Counted from the stretch's first letter, positions 9,911 through 18,897 are shown. The stretch is 64,000 nt of DNA from Streptomyces roseus (GCF_001044425.1 NZ_LFML01000111.1:20708-84707); one strand, 5' to 3'. A program made the numbers and translations. Notes: generated by a model from the sequence alone, not told the origin.

Positions 9911-11272
9911 ATGGCTGCCGAGATGCACGCGATGGACGCTCCGGACGCGGCGAAGCGCCGGGACATGGCCGTACGGGCCGCCGTCGAACAGGGTCTGGTG
10001 GGCGGGGCGGAGGGCACCCAGCCCCTGGTCTGCCTGCTGGACGTGGCCGGGATCCGCTCCTCGGCGGCCGCCCTGACCGGCGCTTTCGCCGCCGCCCTGG
10101 CTCCCGGCACCCCCGTCCTGCACGCCTTCGCGGTGAAGGCCTGCCCGCTGGTACCGGTGCTGCGGCTGCTGGCGGAGCAGGGCCTGGGCTGCGAGGTGGC
10201 CGGTCCGGGCGAGCTGGAGCTGGCCCGGGCGGCGGGGGTGGAGCCGCAGCGGACGGTCCTGGACTCCCCCGCCAAGACGGTGGCCGAGCTGCGCGGGGCC
10301 CTGGCCCTCGGGATCGCGGTGAACGCGGACAACCGCCAGGAGCTGGACCGGCTGGACGAGCTGGTCGCGGGCGCCCCCACCCGGTCCCCGGTCGGGATCC
10401 GGATCAACCCGCAGACGGGCGCGGGCACCATCGACGCCCTCTCCACCGCCACCGCGACCTCGAAGTTCGGCGTCGCGCTCCGGGATCCGGGCGCCCGCGA
10501 GTGGCTGGTGCGCGCGTACCTCGACCGCCCGTGGCTGACCCGGCTGCACATCCACTCCGGCTCGCAGGGCGTCCCCCTCTCCCTGATCGCGGAGGGGGTG
10601 CGCGAGCTCCACGCCCTGGCCGAGGAGATCAACGCGGCGGCCGGGCGCCGCCAGGTCGACACCCTCGACATCGGCGGCGGCCTGCCGGTGAACTTCGCCT
10701 CGGACGAGGAGACGCCGACGTACGCGCAGTACGTGGCGGCCCTGCGCGAGGCCGCCCCGGCCCTGTTCCGCGGCCGCTACGGCCTGGTGACGGAGTTCGG
10801 CAGGTCGCTGCTGGCCAAGCACGGGCTGGTGGTCTCCCGGGTCGAGTACACGAAGACCACCGGGGGCCGCCGGATCGCGCTCACGCACGCGGGGGCCCAG
10901 CTGGCGACCCGTACGGTGTACGCCCCGGCGGCGTGGCCGCTGCGGATCCTGCCGTACGACGCGAAGGGCGCCCCGAAGGCGGGCCCGCCCGTCGCCCACG
11001 ACATCGCGGGCCCGGCCTGCTTCGCGGGCGACCTGCTGGCCACGGCCCGCGAACTCCCCGAACTGGCCCCGGGCGACCTGGTCGCCGTCCCCGACACGGG
11101 CGCGTACTTCTTCACGGCGCACTACGGCTACAACAGCCTCCCGCGCCCCGCGGTCCACGGCTTCACGACCACGCCCTCCGGCGTGACCCGCTTCACCCCG
11201 GTGCGCCCCGCCCAGTCTCCGGCGTCCCTGGTGGCGGAGGCGGGCGGCGACTTCCGCGACGCGCTCCTGTGA
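9911..11272 (+). CDS. Fold-type III PLP-dependent decarboxylase-like protein
   Basis: 453 aa, of the diaminopimelate/ornithine decarboxylase (alanine racemase-fold) family. Visible motifs: HAFAVKACP with the PLP-binding lysine, HIHSGSQG, LDIGGGLPV for phosphate binding, GPACFAGDLL with the catalytic cysteine region, and DTGAYFFTAHYGYN near the C-terminus. Substrate cannot be told from sequence; housekeeping lysA is normally elsewhere, so this is probably a paralogue acting on another amino acid. It is divergent from hutU with 104 bases between, suggesting shared control and perhaps an amino-acid catabolic role. An internal ATG at 9926 is an alternative start. Confidence 0.85.
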   Translation: MAAEMHAMDAPDAAKRRDMAVRAAVEQGLVGGAEGTQPLVCLLDVAGIRSSAAALTGAFAAALAPGTPVLHAFAVKACPLVPVLRLLAEQGLGCEVAGPGELELARAAGVEPQRTVLDSPAKTVAELRGALALGIAVNADNRQELDRLDELVAGAPTRSPVGIRINPQTGAGTIDALSTATATSKFGVALRDPGAREWLVRAYLDRPWLTRLHIHSGSQGVPLSLIAEGVRELHALAEEINAAAGRRQVDTLDIGGGLPVNFASDEETPTYAQYVAALREAAPALFRGRYGLVTEFGRSLLAKHGLVVSRVEYTKTTGGRRIALTHAGAQLATRTVYAPAAWPLRILPYDAKGAPKAGPPVAHDIAGPACFAGDLLATARELPELAPGDLVAVPDTGAYFFTAHYGYNSLPRPAVHGFTTTPSGVTRFTPVRPAQSPASLVAEAGGDFRDALL

Positions 11273-11291
11273 CGCGGAAGCCGGCCCCCGG

Positions 11292-12137
11292 CTACTCCAC
11301 GAACAGCCCCCGCGCCGCGGCGCGGGCGTCGAAGGCCTCCAGGCGGGCCTGGGCGTCGGGGAGGGCGTCGGCCATCGCCTCCAGCAGGACCCGGCCCAGC
11401 AGCATCGGCGCGCAGGCCGTGTCGAAGGCCAGGCCCGTGCCGACCGGCGCCGGGATCAGCAGGTCCGAGGAGCGGGCCACCGGCGCGAACGCCGAGTCGG
11501 CGACCGTCACCACCTTCAGCCCCGCCCCCCGCGCGTGGTCCAGCGCCTCCGACACCTCCCGCGGGTGCCGCGGCAGCGCGAAGCACAGCAGCGCCGAGGC
11601 CCCCGCCCCCGCCGCCGCGTCGATCCGGTCGGCGAGCATGGAGCCGCCCTCGTCGAGCAGCCGTACGTCCGGATGCACCTTGGCGGCGAAGTAGGCGAAC
11701 CCGCGCGCCTGCGAGGAGGCAGCGCGCAGCCCCAGTACGGGCAGCGGACGGGACCCGGCCAGCACCCGCCCCGCCTCCTCGACCGGCGCGGGGTCGGCGA
11801 GCATGGCCGACAGCTGCCGCAGGTTCTCGATCTCGCCCTGGACGGCCTGCTGGTACTCGTTGTACGCGTCCTCGTGCGCGGCGGCCGCGGCGCGCTCGGC
11901 GGGAGCCACCTCGCGCAGGTGCCGGCGCAGCGCCGGATAGCCGTCGAAGCCGAGCGCCACCGCGAACCGGGTGACCGACGGCTGGCTCACCCCGGCCAGA
12001 TCGGCGAGCTCCACGCTCGACAGGAACGGCACGTCGGCCGCCCCGCGCACCATGCAGTGGGCGATCCGGCGCTGGGTGGGCGTCAGCCGGTGCCCCTCGA
12101 ACAGCTTCTGCAGCCGCGCTGCCGGGCTGTCGCTCAT
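11292..12137 (-). CDS. MurR/RpiR-family transcriptional regulator
   Basis: 281 aa. An N-terminal HTH_6 domain (about 1-80; LADLAGVSQPSVTRFAVALG is the recognition helix region) is joined to a C-terminal SIS sugar-phosphate-isomerase-like domain (about 125-260; the ASSQARGFAYFAAK region). The family usually senses phosphosugars and related ligands. GGAGGGG precedes the ATG. Its upstream region contains ATTCAGTCA, also present in the hutU promoter, so auto-regulation and control of the neighbouring hut operon are plausible but unproved. It converges with the PLP-enzyme gene, 19 bases apart. Confidence 0.88.
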   Translation of the reverse strand: MSDSPAARLQKLFEGHRLTPTQRRIAHCMVRGAADVPFLSSVELADLAGVSQPSVTRFAVALGFDGYPALRRHLREVAPAERAAAAAHEDAYNEYQQAVQGEIENLRQLSAMLADPAPVEEAGRVLAGSRPLPVLGLRAASSQARGFAYFAAKVHPDVRLLDEGGSMLADRIDAAAGAGASALLCFALPRHPREVSEALDHARGAGLKVVTVADSAFAPVARSSDLLIPAPVGTGLAFDTACAPMLLGRVLLEAMADALPDAQARLEAFDARAAARGLFVE

Positions 12138-12160
12138 CCCGACCCCTCCGTCCCCGTGGA

Positions 12161-12197
12161 TATTCAGTCACGGAGCACTCTGCATGCGGTTATGCAG
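12161..12197 (-). promoter_or_regulatory. Candidate operator region upstream of the RpiR regulator
   Basis: ATTCAGTCA at 12162-12170 is identical to bases 9862-9870 of the hutU promoter. Immediately beyond lies the inverted repeat CTGCAT-6-ATGCAG (12180-12197). Both sit within 60 bases of the regulator start codon, where an auto-repressor would bind. Confidence 0.45.
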
Positions 12198-12298
12198 CAC
12201 GGCAAGCCGCGGACCGCTCCGCGAGACGTCCCGGGAGGGCGGGGGATACGGGGGCTAGCCCCCGTGCCACGGCCGTCGGCCGCTCCTACGCTGGGCGC

Positions 12299-12670
12299 AT
12301 GGAGTCCCAGGAGCTGAAGAAGGAACTCGACGCGACGTTGGACGCCCGGCGCGAGCTGGGGCCGGACTACGAGGCCGCGCTCGTGGACTCCTTCGTGGAG
12401 AAGGTCGACACGCAGGTCCGGCGCAGGCTGGCCGAGGAGCGCCTGGCCGCCGCGCGCGGCGGCCCCGCCGGCCGGCCGTCCCCGCTGGAGGGCGGTTTCG
12501 GCGAACGCTTCGGCTTCGCCATCGTCACGCTGGTCCTGGCGGTCCCGCTGTCGGCCATCGGCGCCGCGCAGGCGGGGCTCAGCGGCCTGCTGGTCGCCTG
12601 GGCGGGCGTACTCGGCGTGAACTTCATCCACGCCACGAAGCGCCTGCGCCCCCGCGACCGGGCCGAGTGA
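12299..12670 (+). CDS. Small conserved integral membrane protein
   Basis: 123 aa. An acidic/basic N-terminal cytoplasmic-looking segment (ESQELKKELDATLDARRELG) is followed by two adjacent hydrophobic helices (about 68-110) and a short basic tail. No catalytic motif is visible and I do not recognise a named family; similar small membrane proteins are widespread in Streptomyces. It stands alone, divergent from the regulator gene. Confidence 0.7.
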   Translation: MESQELKKELDATLDARRELGPDYEAALVDSFVEKVDTQVRRRLAEERLAAARGGPAGRPSPLEGGFGERFGFAIVTLVLAVPLSAIGAAQAGLSGLLVAWAGVLGVNFIHATKRLRPRDRAE

Positions 12671-12988
12671 CACCGGACCGGGGAGAATGACACCGGGCCG
12701 CGAAAGAGTGAGCGCGGGGACCGCCGCACCCTCGCGTGAGCGAGGGGCGGGACGACGGCGGTCCCCGCGAAGGACACGGGCCGGGTCAGGGCCGTCCGCG
12801 TCCGTGGCGTTCACGCGGTCCGGGAGCCGCTCCGGAAGTACGCCAACGCCGTTCGGTGGTGCCGGCCGGGAGGTCTGCCCCCCCTGCCGACAACCACCAC
12901 TGTGCCGGAGCCGTGTTAAGCCGGTGCTGCCGTCACGTGACGGGCCCGTACCTTTTGTGCGACGGCCCGACACGGCGCCGTCGCGCGG
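12671..12988. other. Intergenic region with nested hairpin between convergent genes
   Basis: No credible gene. The notable content is a 14-bp perfect stem, CGCGGGGACCGCCG (12713-12726) with its complement at 12756-12769, enclosing a second perfect hairpin CCCTCGC-gtga-GCGAGGG (12729-12746). Lying between the 12299 gene and cbs, which point toward each other, it most likely terminates both transcripts. Confidence 0.6.
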
Positions 12989-14374
12989 CTACTTCGCGCC
13001 CTTGGCGAGGAACGCCAGCAGGTCCTGACGGCTGACCACACCGGTCGGCTTGCCCTCGACCAGCACGATCGCCGCGTCCGCCTCGCCCAGTACGGACATC
13101 AGCTCCGACACCGGCTCGCCCGAACCGACCTGGGGCAGCGGCCGGCTCATGTGCTTCTCCAGCGGGTCGGACAGCGAGGCCTGCTTCGCGAACAGCGCCG
13201 CCAGCAGCTCCTTCTCCACGACCGAGCCGATGACCTCGGCGGCCATCACGTCCGGGTGGCCGGCGCCGGGCTTGACGATCGGCATCTGCGAGACGCCGTA
13301 CTCGCGCAGCACCTCGATGGCCTCGCCGACGGTCTCCTCGGGGTGCATGTGGACGAGGGAGGGGATGCCGCCCTCCTTGTCGCTCAGCACGTCACCGATG
13401 CGCGCGGCGGGGCCGGCCTCCTCCAGGAAGCCGTGGCCCGCCATCCACTCGTCGCTGAAGATCTTGCTCAGGTAGCCGCGGCCGCTGTCCGGGAGCAGCA
13501 CGACGACCACGTCGTCCGGGCCGAGCCCCTCGGCGGCCTTCAGCGCCGCCACGACGGCCATGCCGCAGGAGCCGCCGACGAGCAGGCCCTCCTCCTTGGC
13601 GAGGCGGCGGGTCATCTGGAAGGAGTCCTTGTCGGACACCGCGATGATCTCGTCGGTGACGTTCGGGTCGTAGGCGGTCGGCCAGAAGTCCTCGCCGACG
13701 CCCTCGACCAGGTACGGGCGGCCGGAGCCGCCGGAGTAGACCGAGCCCTCGGGGTCGGCGCCGATGACCTTGACCTTCCCGCCGCTGACCTCCTTGAGGT
13801 AGTTGCCGGTACCGGAAATCGTGCCGCCCGTGCCGACACCCGCGACGAAGTGGGTGATCTTCCCGTCCGTCTGCTCCCACAGCTCGGGGCCGGTGGTCTC
13901 GTAGTGCGAACGGGGGTTGTTCGGGTTGCTGTACTGGTCGGGCTTCCAGGCGCCGGGCTCGCGCGCGAGGCGGTCGGACACGTTGTAGTACGAGTCCGGG
14001 TGCTCGGGGTCGACGGCGGTGGGGCAGACCACGACCTCGGCGCCGTACGCGCGCATCACGTTGATCTTGTCCATGGACACCTTGTCAGGGCAGACGAAGA
14101 TGCACTTGTAGCCCTTCTGCTGGGCCACGATGGCGAGTCCTACACCGGTGTTGCCGCTGGTGGGCTCCACGATGGTGCCTCCGGGCCTGAGGGCACCGCT
14201 CTGCTCGGCGGCCTCGATCATCCGGACGGCGATCCGGTCCTTAACGGATCCACCGGGATTGAAGTACTCGACCTTGGCAAGGACGGTGGCCTGCAGGCCT
14301 TCGGTCACACGGTTGAGCTTCACCAGCGGGGTGTTGCCGACGAGGCTGATCATCGAGTCGTGGAATTGCACCAT
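12989..14374 (-). CDS. cbs: Cystathionine beta-synthase
   Basis: 461 aa. It condenses serine and homocysteine to cystathionine (transsulfuration) using PLP. The catalytic domain has NPGGSVKDRIA with the Schiff-base lysine and EPTSGNTGVGLA for the substrate and cofactor. The C-terminal 130 residues form a tandem CBS (Bateman) pair, the adenosyl-ligand module. The ATG at 14374 has GGAG 6 bases upstream; an upstream in-frame ATG (14416) lacks one. Cysteine synthases lack the CBS pair, so the assignment is firm, although the preferred substrate is inferred. Confidence 0.92.
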   Translation of the reverse strand: MVQFHDSMISLVGNTPLVKLNRVTEGLQATVLAKVEYFNPGGSVKDRIAVRMIEAAEQSGALRPGGTIVEPTSGNTGVGLAIVAQQKGYKCIFVCPDKVSMDKINVMRAYGAEVVVCPTAVDPEHPDSYYNVSDRLAREPGAWKPDQYSNPNNPRSHYETTGPELWEQTDGKITHFVAGVGTGGTISGTGNYLKEVSGGKVKVIGADPEGSVYSGGSGRPYLVEGVGEDFWPTAYDPNVTDEIIAVSDKDSFQMTRRLAKEEGLLVGGSCGMAVVAALKAAEGLGPDDVVVVLLPDSGRGYLSKIFSDEWMAGHGFLEEAGPAARIGDVLSDKEGGIPSLVHMHPEETVGEAIEVLREYGVSQMPIVKPGAGHPDVMAAEVIGSVVEKELLAALFAKQASLSDPLEKHMSRPLPQVGSGEPVSELMSVLGEADAAIVLVEGKPTGVVSRQDLLAFLAKGAK

Positions 14375-14494
14375 GTTCTCCAGGGAGGGGACTCCACGGG
14401 TTCTCCGGGAGGTCACGCCAGACTAAGCGGAAAAGGGATTGGCCGACCGGCAGTACGGGGCAGGTAGGTCATCGGGACCCGGCAGGAAGGGAAG

Positions 14495-15568
14495 GTGGCT
14501 CCAGGGGTGTCCAGAGCGAGGACGGCCCGCCGGATCGCGGCGGGCGCGGCGTACGGCGGAGGCGGGCTCGGGCTGGTCGGAGTCGCCGCCGTGGGGCTGG
14601 TGCTGGCGGAGGTCCAGTTCGCGAAGCGGACGGTGGGCACCGGGCTCGGCGATCCGCCGCGGGCGGACGGGCTGTACGGGAGCGAGTTCGCCGCGCTGGT
14701 CGCGGCCGGTCCGGATCCGGACGCGGGGCCGCTGCGGCTGGGCATGCTGGGCGACTCCACGGCCGCCGGACTCGGCGTGCGCAGAGCCAGACAGACCCCG
14801 GCCGCGCTGCTGGCCTCGGGGCTGGCGGCGGTGGCCGAGCGGCCGGTGGAACTGCGGAACGTGGCCCTGTCGGGGGCCATGTCCGACGACCTGGACCGGC
14901 AGGCGGGGCTGCTCCTGGACGGGGAACTGCCGCCGCCGGACGTGTGCGTGATCATGATCGGCGCGAACGACGTGACGCGGCGGATGCCGCCGACGCAGTC
15001 GGTGCGCCACCTGACCTCGGCCGTACGGAGACTGCGGCTCGCGGGCGCCGAAGTGGTCGTCGGGACCTGCCCCGACCTGGGCACCATCGAGCCGGTGTAC
15101 CAGCCGCTGCGCTGGCTGGCCCGGCGGGTCTCGCGCCAGCTGGCCGCCGCGCAGACCATAGGCGTCGTCGCCCTGGGCGCCCGTACGGTCTCCATGGGAG
15201 ACCTGCTGGGCCCGGAGTTCGCGGCGAACCCGCGCGAGATGTTCGGCCCGGACTCCTACCACCCCTCGGCCGAGGGCTACGCGACGGCCGCCATGGCCGT
15301 GCTCCCCACGCTCTGCGCGGCGCTGTCGCTGTGGCCGGAGTCGGACCGGCTGGAGGTGGCGCGGGACGAGGACATGCTGCCGGTGGCCAAGGCGGCGTCG
15401 GCCGCCGCCGGGCAGGCGGGCACGGAGGTCACCCCGGCCCGCGGCCCGTGGGCCCTGCTCAAGCACCGCCGCCGCCGGCGGCTCCCGGCCGAGGACCTGG
15501 CATCCGCCCCGGCCTCGCGGGGGGCGTCCACGTCCCCGCCCCGGGCCGACACCTCGTACCCGGGCTGA
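14495..15568 (+). CDS. SGNH/GDSL-family hydrolase
   Basis: 357 aa from GTG. An N-terminal hydrophobic segment (about 10-35) suggests export or anchoring. The SGNH blocks are present: MLGDSTAAGLG with the nucleophile Ser, MIGANDVTR, and DSYHPSAEGY with the Asp-His dyad. The last 70 residues are Ala/Arg-rich and of low complexity. An esterase or lipase-like activity is expected, with unknown substrate. It is divergent from cbs. Confidence 0.88.
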   Translation: MAPGVSRARTARRIAAGAAYGGGGLGLVGVAAVGLVLAEVQFAKRTVGTGLGDPPRADGLYGSEFAALVAAGPDPDAGPLRLGMLGDSTAAGLGVRRARQTPAALLASGLAAVAERPVELRNVALSGAMSDDLDRQAGLLLDGELPPPDVCVIMIGANDVTRRMPPTQSVRHLTSAVRRLRLAGAEVVVGTCPDLGTIEPVYQPLRWLARRVSRQLAAAQTIGVVALGARTVSMGDLLGPEFAANPREMFGPDSYHPSAEGYATAAMAVLPTLCAALSLWPESDRLEVARDEDMLPVAKAASAAAGQAGTEVTPARGPWALLKHRRRRRLPAEDLASAPASRGASTSPPRADTSYPG

Positions 15569-15574
15569 GGCGGC

Positions 15575-15598
15575 CCCCCGGCCCGGCCGGGCCGGGGG
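15575..15598 (+). terminator. 24-base perfect palindrome after the SGNH gene
   Basis: CCCCCGGCCCGG and its exact reverse complement abut, 6 bases after the stop codon. A hairpin here would be a strong GC-only terminator of the kind common in Streptomyces. Confidence 0.55.
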
Positions 15599-15752
15599 CA
15601 GGCGGGGGGGGCGGAACAGGAGGCCGGCCCGGCGCGTTCCACCCGCGGAGCGACCGGCATCACACGCCCAAGCCGGTGACCTCGACCGTACGGGCCGGTA
15701 ACTTCGCTTGCGGTCCAGCAACGAGCCGCAACTCACCCCCCTTGGAGCCCCG

Positions 15753-16973
15753 ATGCCCGAAGCAGTCATCGTTTCCACCGCCCGCTCCCCCATCGGGCGC
15801 GCCTTCAAGGGGTCCCTCAAGGACGTGCGTCCGGACGACCTGACCGCCACGATCATCCAGGCCGCCCTCGCCAAGGTCCCCGAGCTGGACCCGCGCCAGA
15901 TCGACGACCTGATGCTCGGCTGCGGCCTCCCGGGCGGCGAGCAGGGCAACAACCTGGCGCGCATCGTGGCCGTGCAGATGGGCATGGACTTCCTGCCCGG
16001 CACCACGATCACCCGCTACTGCTCCTCCTCCCTGCAGACCTCCCGCATGGCGCTGCACGCCATCAAGGCGGGCGAGGGCGACGTCTTCATCTCGGCCGGC
16101 GTCGAGACGGTCTCGCGGTTCGCCAAGGGCAACTCGGACTCGTGGCCCGACACCCACAACCCGCTCTTCGCCGAGGCCGAGGCCCGTACGGCCGAGGTCG
16201 CGCAGAGCGAGGGCTCCACCTGGCACGACCCGCGCGAGGACGGCCTCGTTCCCGACGCGTACATCGCGATGGGCCAGACCGCGGAGAACCTGGCCCGGAT
16301 CAAGGGCGTGACCCGCCAGGACATGGACGAGTTCGGCGTCCGCTCGCAGAACCTCGCCGAGGCCGCCATCAAGAACGGCTTCTGGGAGCGGGAGATCACC
16401 CCGGTCACCACCCCGGACGGCACCGTCGTCTCCGCGGACGACGGCCCGCGCGCCGGCGTGACCCTGGAGGGCGTCCAGGGCCTCAAGCCCGTCTTCCGCC
16501 CCGACGGCCTGGTCACGGCCGCCAACTGCTGCCCGCTCAACGACGGCGCCGCCGCGCTGGTCATCATGAGCGACACCAAGGCGCGGGAGCTGGGCCTGAC
16601 CCCGCTGGCGCGGATCGTGTCCACCGGCGTCACCGGCCTCTCCCCCGAGATCATGGGCCTGGGCCCGGTCGAGGCGTCCAAGCAGGCCCTCAAGCGCGCC
16701 GGCCTGACCGTCGGCGACATCGACCTGTTCGAGATCAACGAGGCCTTCGCGGCCCAGGTCATCCCGTCCTACCGCGACCTGGAGATCCCGCTGGAGAAGC
16801 TGAACGTCAACGGCGGCGCCATCGCCGTCGGTCACCCCTTCGGGATGACCGGCGCCCGCATCACCGGCACGCTGATCAACAGCCTCCAGTTCCACGACAA
16901 GCAGTTCGGTCTGGAGACGATGTGCGTGGGCGGCGGCCAGGGCATGGCCATGGTGATCGAGCGGCTGAGCTGA
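15753..16973 (+). CDS. Acetyl-CoA C-acetyltransferase (thiolase)
   Basis: 406 aa. It catalyses thiolysis or condensation of acyl-CoA and acetyl-CoA in fatty-acid or acetoacetyl-CoA metabolism. Thiolase signatures are complete: RYCSSSLQT with the active cysteine near residue 90, NEAFAAQ, GGAIAVGHPFGMTGAR, and CVGGGQGMAM with the second cysteine. The ATG at 15753 has GGAG 7 bases upstream; the in-frame ATG at 15708 is less likely. It is a stand-alone gene with a terminator at 17069. Chain-length preference cannot be read from sequence. Confidence 0.93.
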   Translation: MPEAVIVSTARSPIGRAFKGSLKDVRPDDLTATIIQAALAKVPELDPRQIDDLMLGCGLPGGEQGNNLARIVAVQMGMDFLPGTTITRYCSSSLQTSRMALHAIKAGEGDVFISAGVETVSRFAKGNSDSWPDTHNPLFAEAEARTAEVAQSEGSTWHDPREDGLVPDAYIAMGQTAENLARIKGVTRQDMDEFGVRSQNLAEAAIKNGFWEREITPVTTPDGTVVSADDGPRAGVTLEGVQGLKPVFRPDGLVTAANCCPLNDGAAALVIMSDTKARELGLTPLARIVSTGVTGLSPEIMGLGPVEASKQALKRAGLTVGDIDLFEINEAFAAQVIPSYRDLEIPLEKLNVNGGAIAVGHPFGMTGARITGTLINSLQFHDKQFGLETMCVGGGQGMAMVIERLS

Positions 16974-17329
16974 CCCTGCCGACCCGGCCGACCTTGTCGA
17001 CCTTGTCGACCTGTCGACCTTGCCGAGCCGACCGCGCCGGGCCGGCTGAGCCGGGTCGAGCGTCCAGGCGCCGCAAGGGATCCGCTTGATCCCTTGCGGC
17101 GTACTGACACCGAATCCAATCCCGTCGCGGCCGACCTGTGACCGAATTTCCCCCAGGATGTGACCTTCGCCCTGGGGGTTTGGTGTTTCCGCAGGTCAGG
17201 GCAGATTGGCAGGGGCCGCGTGTGACCAAAGCCCTGTCCAATTCGTGACGTAATGCACTGCACGCCATTCCCAGGTCAGGACACTCTGATGTAGGAAGTC
17301 GGGGGATCGAATCAACCAGGAGTTAGTCA
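16974..17329. other. Intergenic region with short tandem repeat and terminator
   Basis: Contains imperfect 8-9-base tandem copies of ACCTTGTCG (about 16990-17030), then a strong hairpin (17069-17101), then roughly 220 bases of lower GC leading into the next gene, where AGGAG lies 8 bases before its GTG. No gene is seen. Confidence 0.6.
17069..17101 (+). terminator. Terminator hairpin after the thiolase gene
   Basis: Perfect 14-bp stem CGCCGCAAGGGATC with a 5-base loop (17083-17087) and its complement 17088-17101. There is no U-tract. Confidence 0.65.
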
Positions 17330-18148
17330 GTGAGCGCCATGTCTCTTGCCCTGCTGCTGACCACGGCTGCCGCCGCGGCCGTGGGCGCTGCTGCGCTGCA
17401 CGCCGTACACGGCCTGCGCAAGCAGGTGACGGCCCTCCGCGGTGAGCTGGCGATGCCGGCCCAGACCCGCGGCACGACCGTCCCGCACGCCCGCAGTGCC
17501 GTGCAGTCCCCCGCCGCCGAGATACGAGCCGCCGTGGCCGAGGCCCTGGCCGAGGAGCGCGAGCGCGAGCTCGCCGAGGCGCGGGCCTTCTGGGCCGCAC
17601 AGGAGGCGCGTGACGCCGCCGACGCGCCTTCGCTGCTCGGTGGCCTGCCCGGCCTCGGTGAGGACGGCCCGGCCGTCTTCCTGCCCCGCCAGGCCGACCT
17701 GGTGGGTCTGGAGCCGGTGCTCGGCGACGAGGCCGTCGACGACTACCCCGAGGACTCGGCCGAGCTGGCCGCCGCCCGCCGGCGCCACCCCTCGCACCCG
17801 GACTTCGTACCGGCCCAGGCCCCGGCCCCCGGCGCCGACCACGAGCGCACCGTCTCGCGCCTGGAGGAGCTCGCGGAGGCCCGTACGGCCCTCGCGGACG
17901 TCCGCCCGGGCCCGCTGGGCACGCTCGACGTGTACGTCTTCACCGACGGCACCACGCTGTGCATGACCCCGGGCCACCGGGAGACGGCGGAGCGCCTCGC
18001 CGAGGCACTGCGCTCGGGCACCGCGCCGGTCCTGCTGGGCGGCTCCGGCATCTCGGGCGCCTACGCCCTGACCTTCTCCTGCGGCGACAGCCAGGACCCG
18101 GACGACAACGTCTACATCCTCGCGGACCGCGTCATCGCGTCGCTCTGA
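17330..18148 (+). CDS. Conserved single-pass membrane protein of unknown function
   Basis: 272 aa, GTG start with AGGAG 8 bases upstream. A transmembrane helix at the extreme N-terminus (residues 4-24) is followed by a predicted coiled coil (about 25-95, Ala/Glu/Arg-rich) and a globular C-terminus (about 165-272) containing DVYVFTDGTTLCMTPGHRE and the SGISGAYALTFSC region. No known catalytic motif is visible. Proteins of this layout are common in Streptomyces; I cannot assign a function. Confidence 0.75.
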   Translation: MSAMSLALLLTTAAAAAVGAAALHAVHGLRKQVTALRGELAMPAQTRGTTVPHARSAVQSPAAEIRAAVAEALAEERERELAEARAFWAAQEARDAADAPSLLGGLPGLGEDGPAVFLPRQADLVGLEPVLGDEAVDDYPEDSAELAAARRRHPSHPDFVPAQAPAPGADHERTVSRLEELAEARTALADVRPGPLGTLDVYVFTDGTTLCMTPGHRETAERLAEALRSGTAPVLLGGSGISGAYALTFSCGDSQDPDDNVYILADRVIASL

Positions 18149-18153
18149 CCCCC

Positions 18154-18182
18154 GCGCCGCGCCGCCCCGTGCGGCGCGGCGC
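18154..18182. terminator. Bidirectional terminator hairpin
   Basis: 12-bp stem GCGCCGCGCCGC with loop CCCGT and its complement, between two convergent genes (stops at 18148 and 18195). Confidence 0.6.
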
Positions 18183-18194
18183 CCGGCGCGCAGC

Positions 18195-18560
18195 TCAGCG
18201 CGCCGCTCCGGCTTCCGCCCGCTCCACCAGCCGTACGGCCTCGTCCAGCATCACGGACGGGGCCTGCGCGGTTTCCGGGGCCCCCTCGGCGGCGACGGCG
18301 CGCAGCGCCTGCGCGAGGTCCAGGCCGGCCACCGCCACCTGGTCCCCGACCACGAACACCCCCGCGTCGGGCATCTCCCGCGCCGGAGCCGCCCCCGCGT
18401 CACCGCTCTGCGCCTCCAGCGCCTGCGCCCGTGCGGAGAGCTCCCGGGCCAGCTCCAGCGCCCGGGCCGCGGCCCCCTGCTGGAGACGGCTCTGCGGCAT
18501 GGCCCGCAGCCGGTCGGCGAAACGTTCCACGGCGGCGGTCAGGGGTGAAGTATCAAGCAC
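18195..18560 (-). CDS. Small helical protein of unknown function
   Basis: 121 aa from the GTG at 18560 (GTGCTTGATACT...). Mostly alpha-helical with Ala/Leu/Arg heptads (VERFADRLRAM, ALELARELSARAQALEAQ) and a short beta segment AGVFVVGDQVAVAGLDL. No signal peptide or membrane helix. Codon use is like its neighbours. Function unknown. It is divergent from the DUF4287 gene. Confidence 0.65.
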   Translation of the reverse strand: MLDTSPLTAAVERFADRLRAMPQSRLQQGAAARALELARELSARAQALEAQSGDAGAAPAREMPDAGVFVVGDQVAVAGLDLAQALRAVAAEGAPETAQAPSVMLDEAVRLVERAEAGAAR

Positions 18561-18666
18561 CCGGCCGACCTTACGCGCCGCCGCGGCGCCATTGCCAACG
18601 GGCGAACTCTCCGGCACGGTGGCGTGAAGAGAACAGCACAGCACGGCGATACCTCCGGAGGCGCCC

Positions 18667-18897
18667 ATGTCCGTAGAGTTCTCCGAGCAGACCCACCGCA
18701 ACATGATCGACAGAATCCCCCTGACGACCGGTCGTGAAGTCTCCGACTGGCTCCGCACCGTGGACGACGGCCCCTCCCTCGTCCGGTTCGAGGAGAAGGT
18801 CAGCTGGCTGCGCGGCGCGCACGAACTCTCGTACGGCCAGGCCAAGGCGATCATCCACGAGTACGACCTGCGCAGGGCGGCCCGCAAATTCGGCTGA
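18667..18897 (+). CDS. DUF4287-like small protein
   Basis: 76 aa, with CGGAGG upstream of the ATG. The sequence MSVEFSEQTHRNMIDRIP, VSDWLRTVDDGP and ELSYGQAKAIIHEYDLRR match the compact all-helical DUF4287 family. Cytoplasmic; no known biochemical role. Confidence 0.8.
   Translation: MSVEFSEQTHRNMIDRIPLTTGREVSDWLRTVDDGPSLVRFEEKVSWLRGAHELSYGQAKAIIHEYDLRRAARKFG

Noticed and set aside
16990..17030. GTCGACC-type short tandem repeats as a replication or partition element
   Set aside because: Only four or five imperfect 8-9-base copies in an intergenic spacer; too little to support a function.
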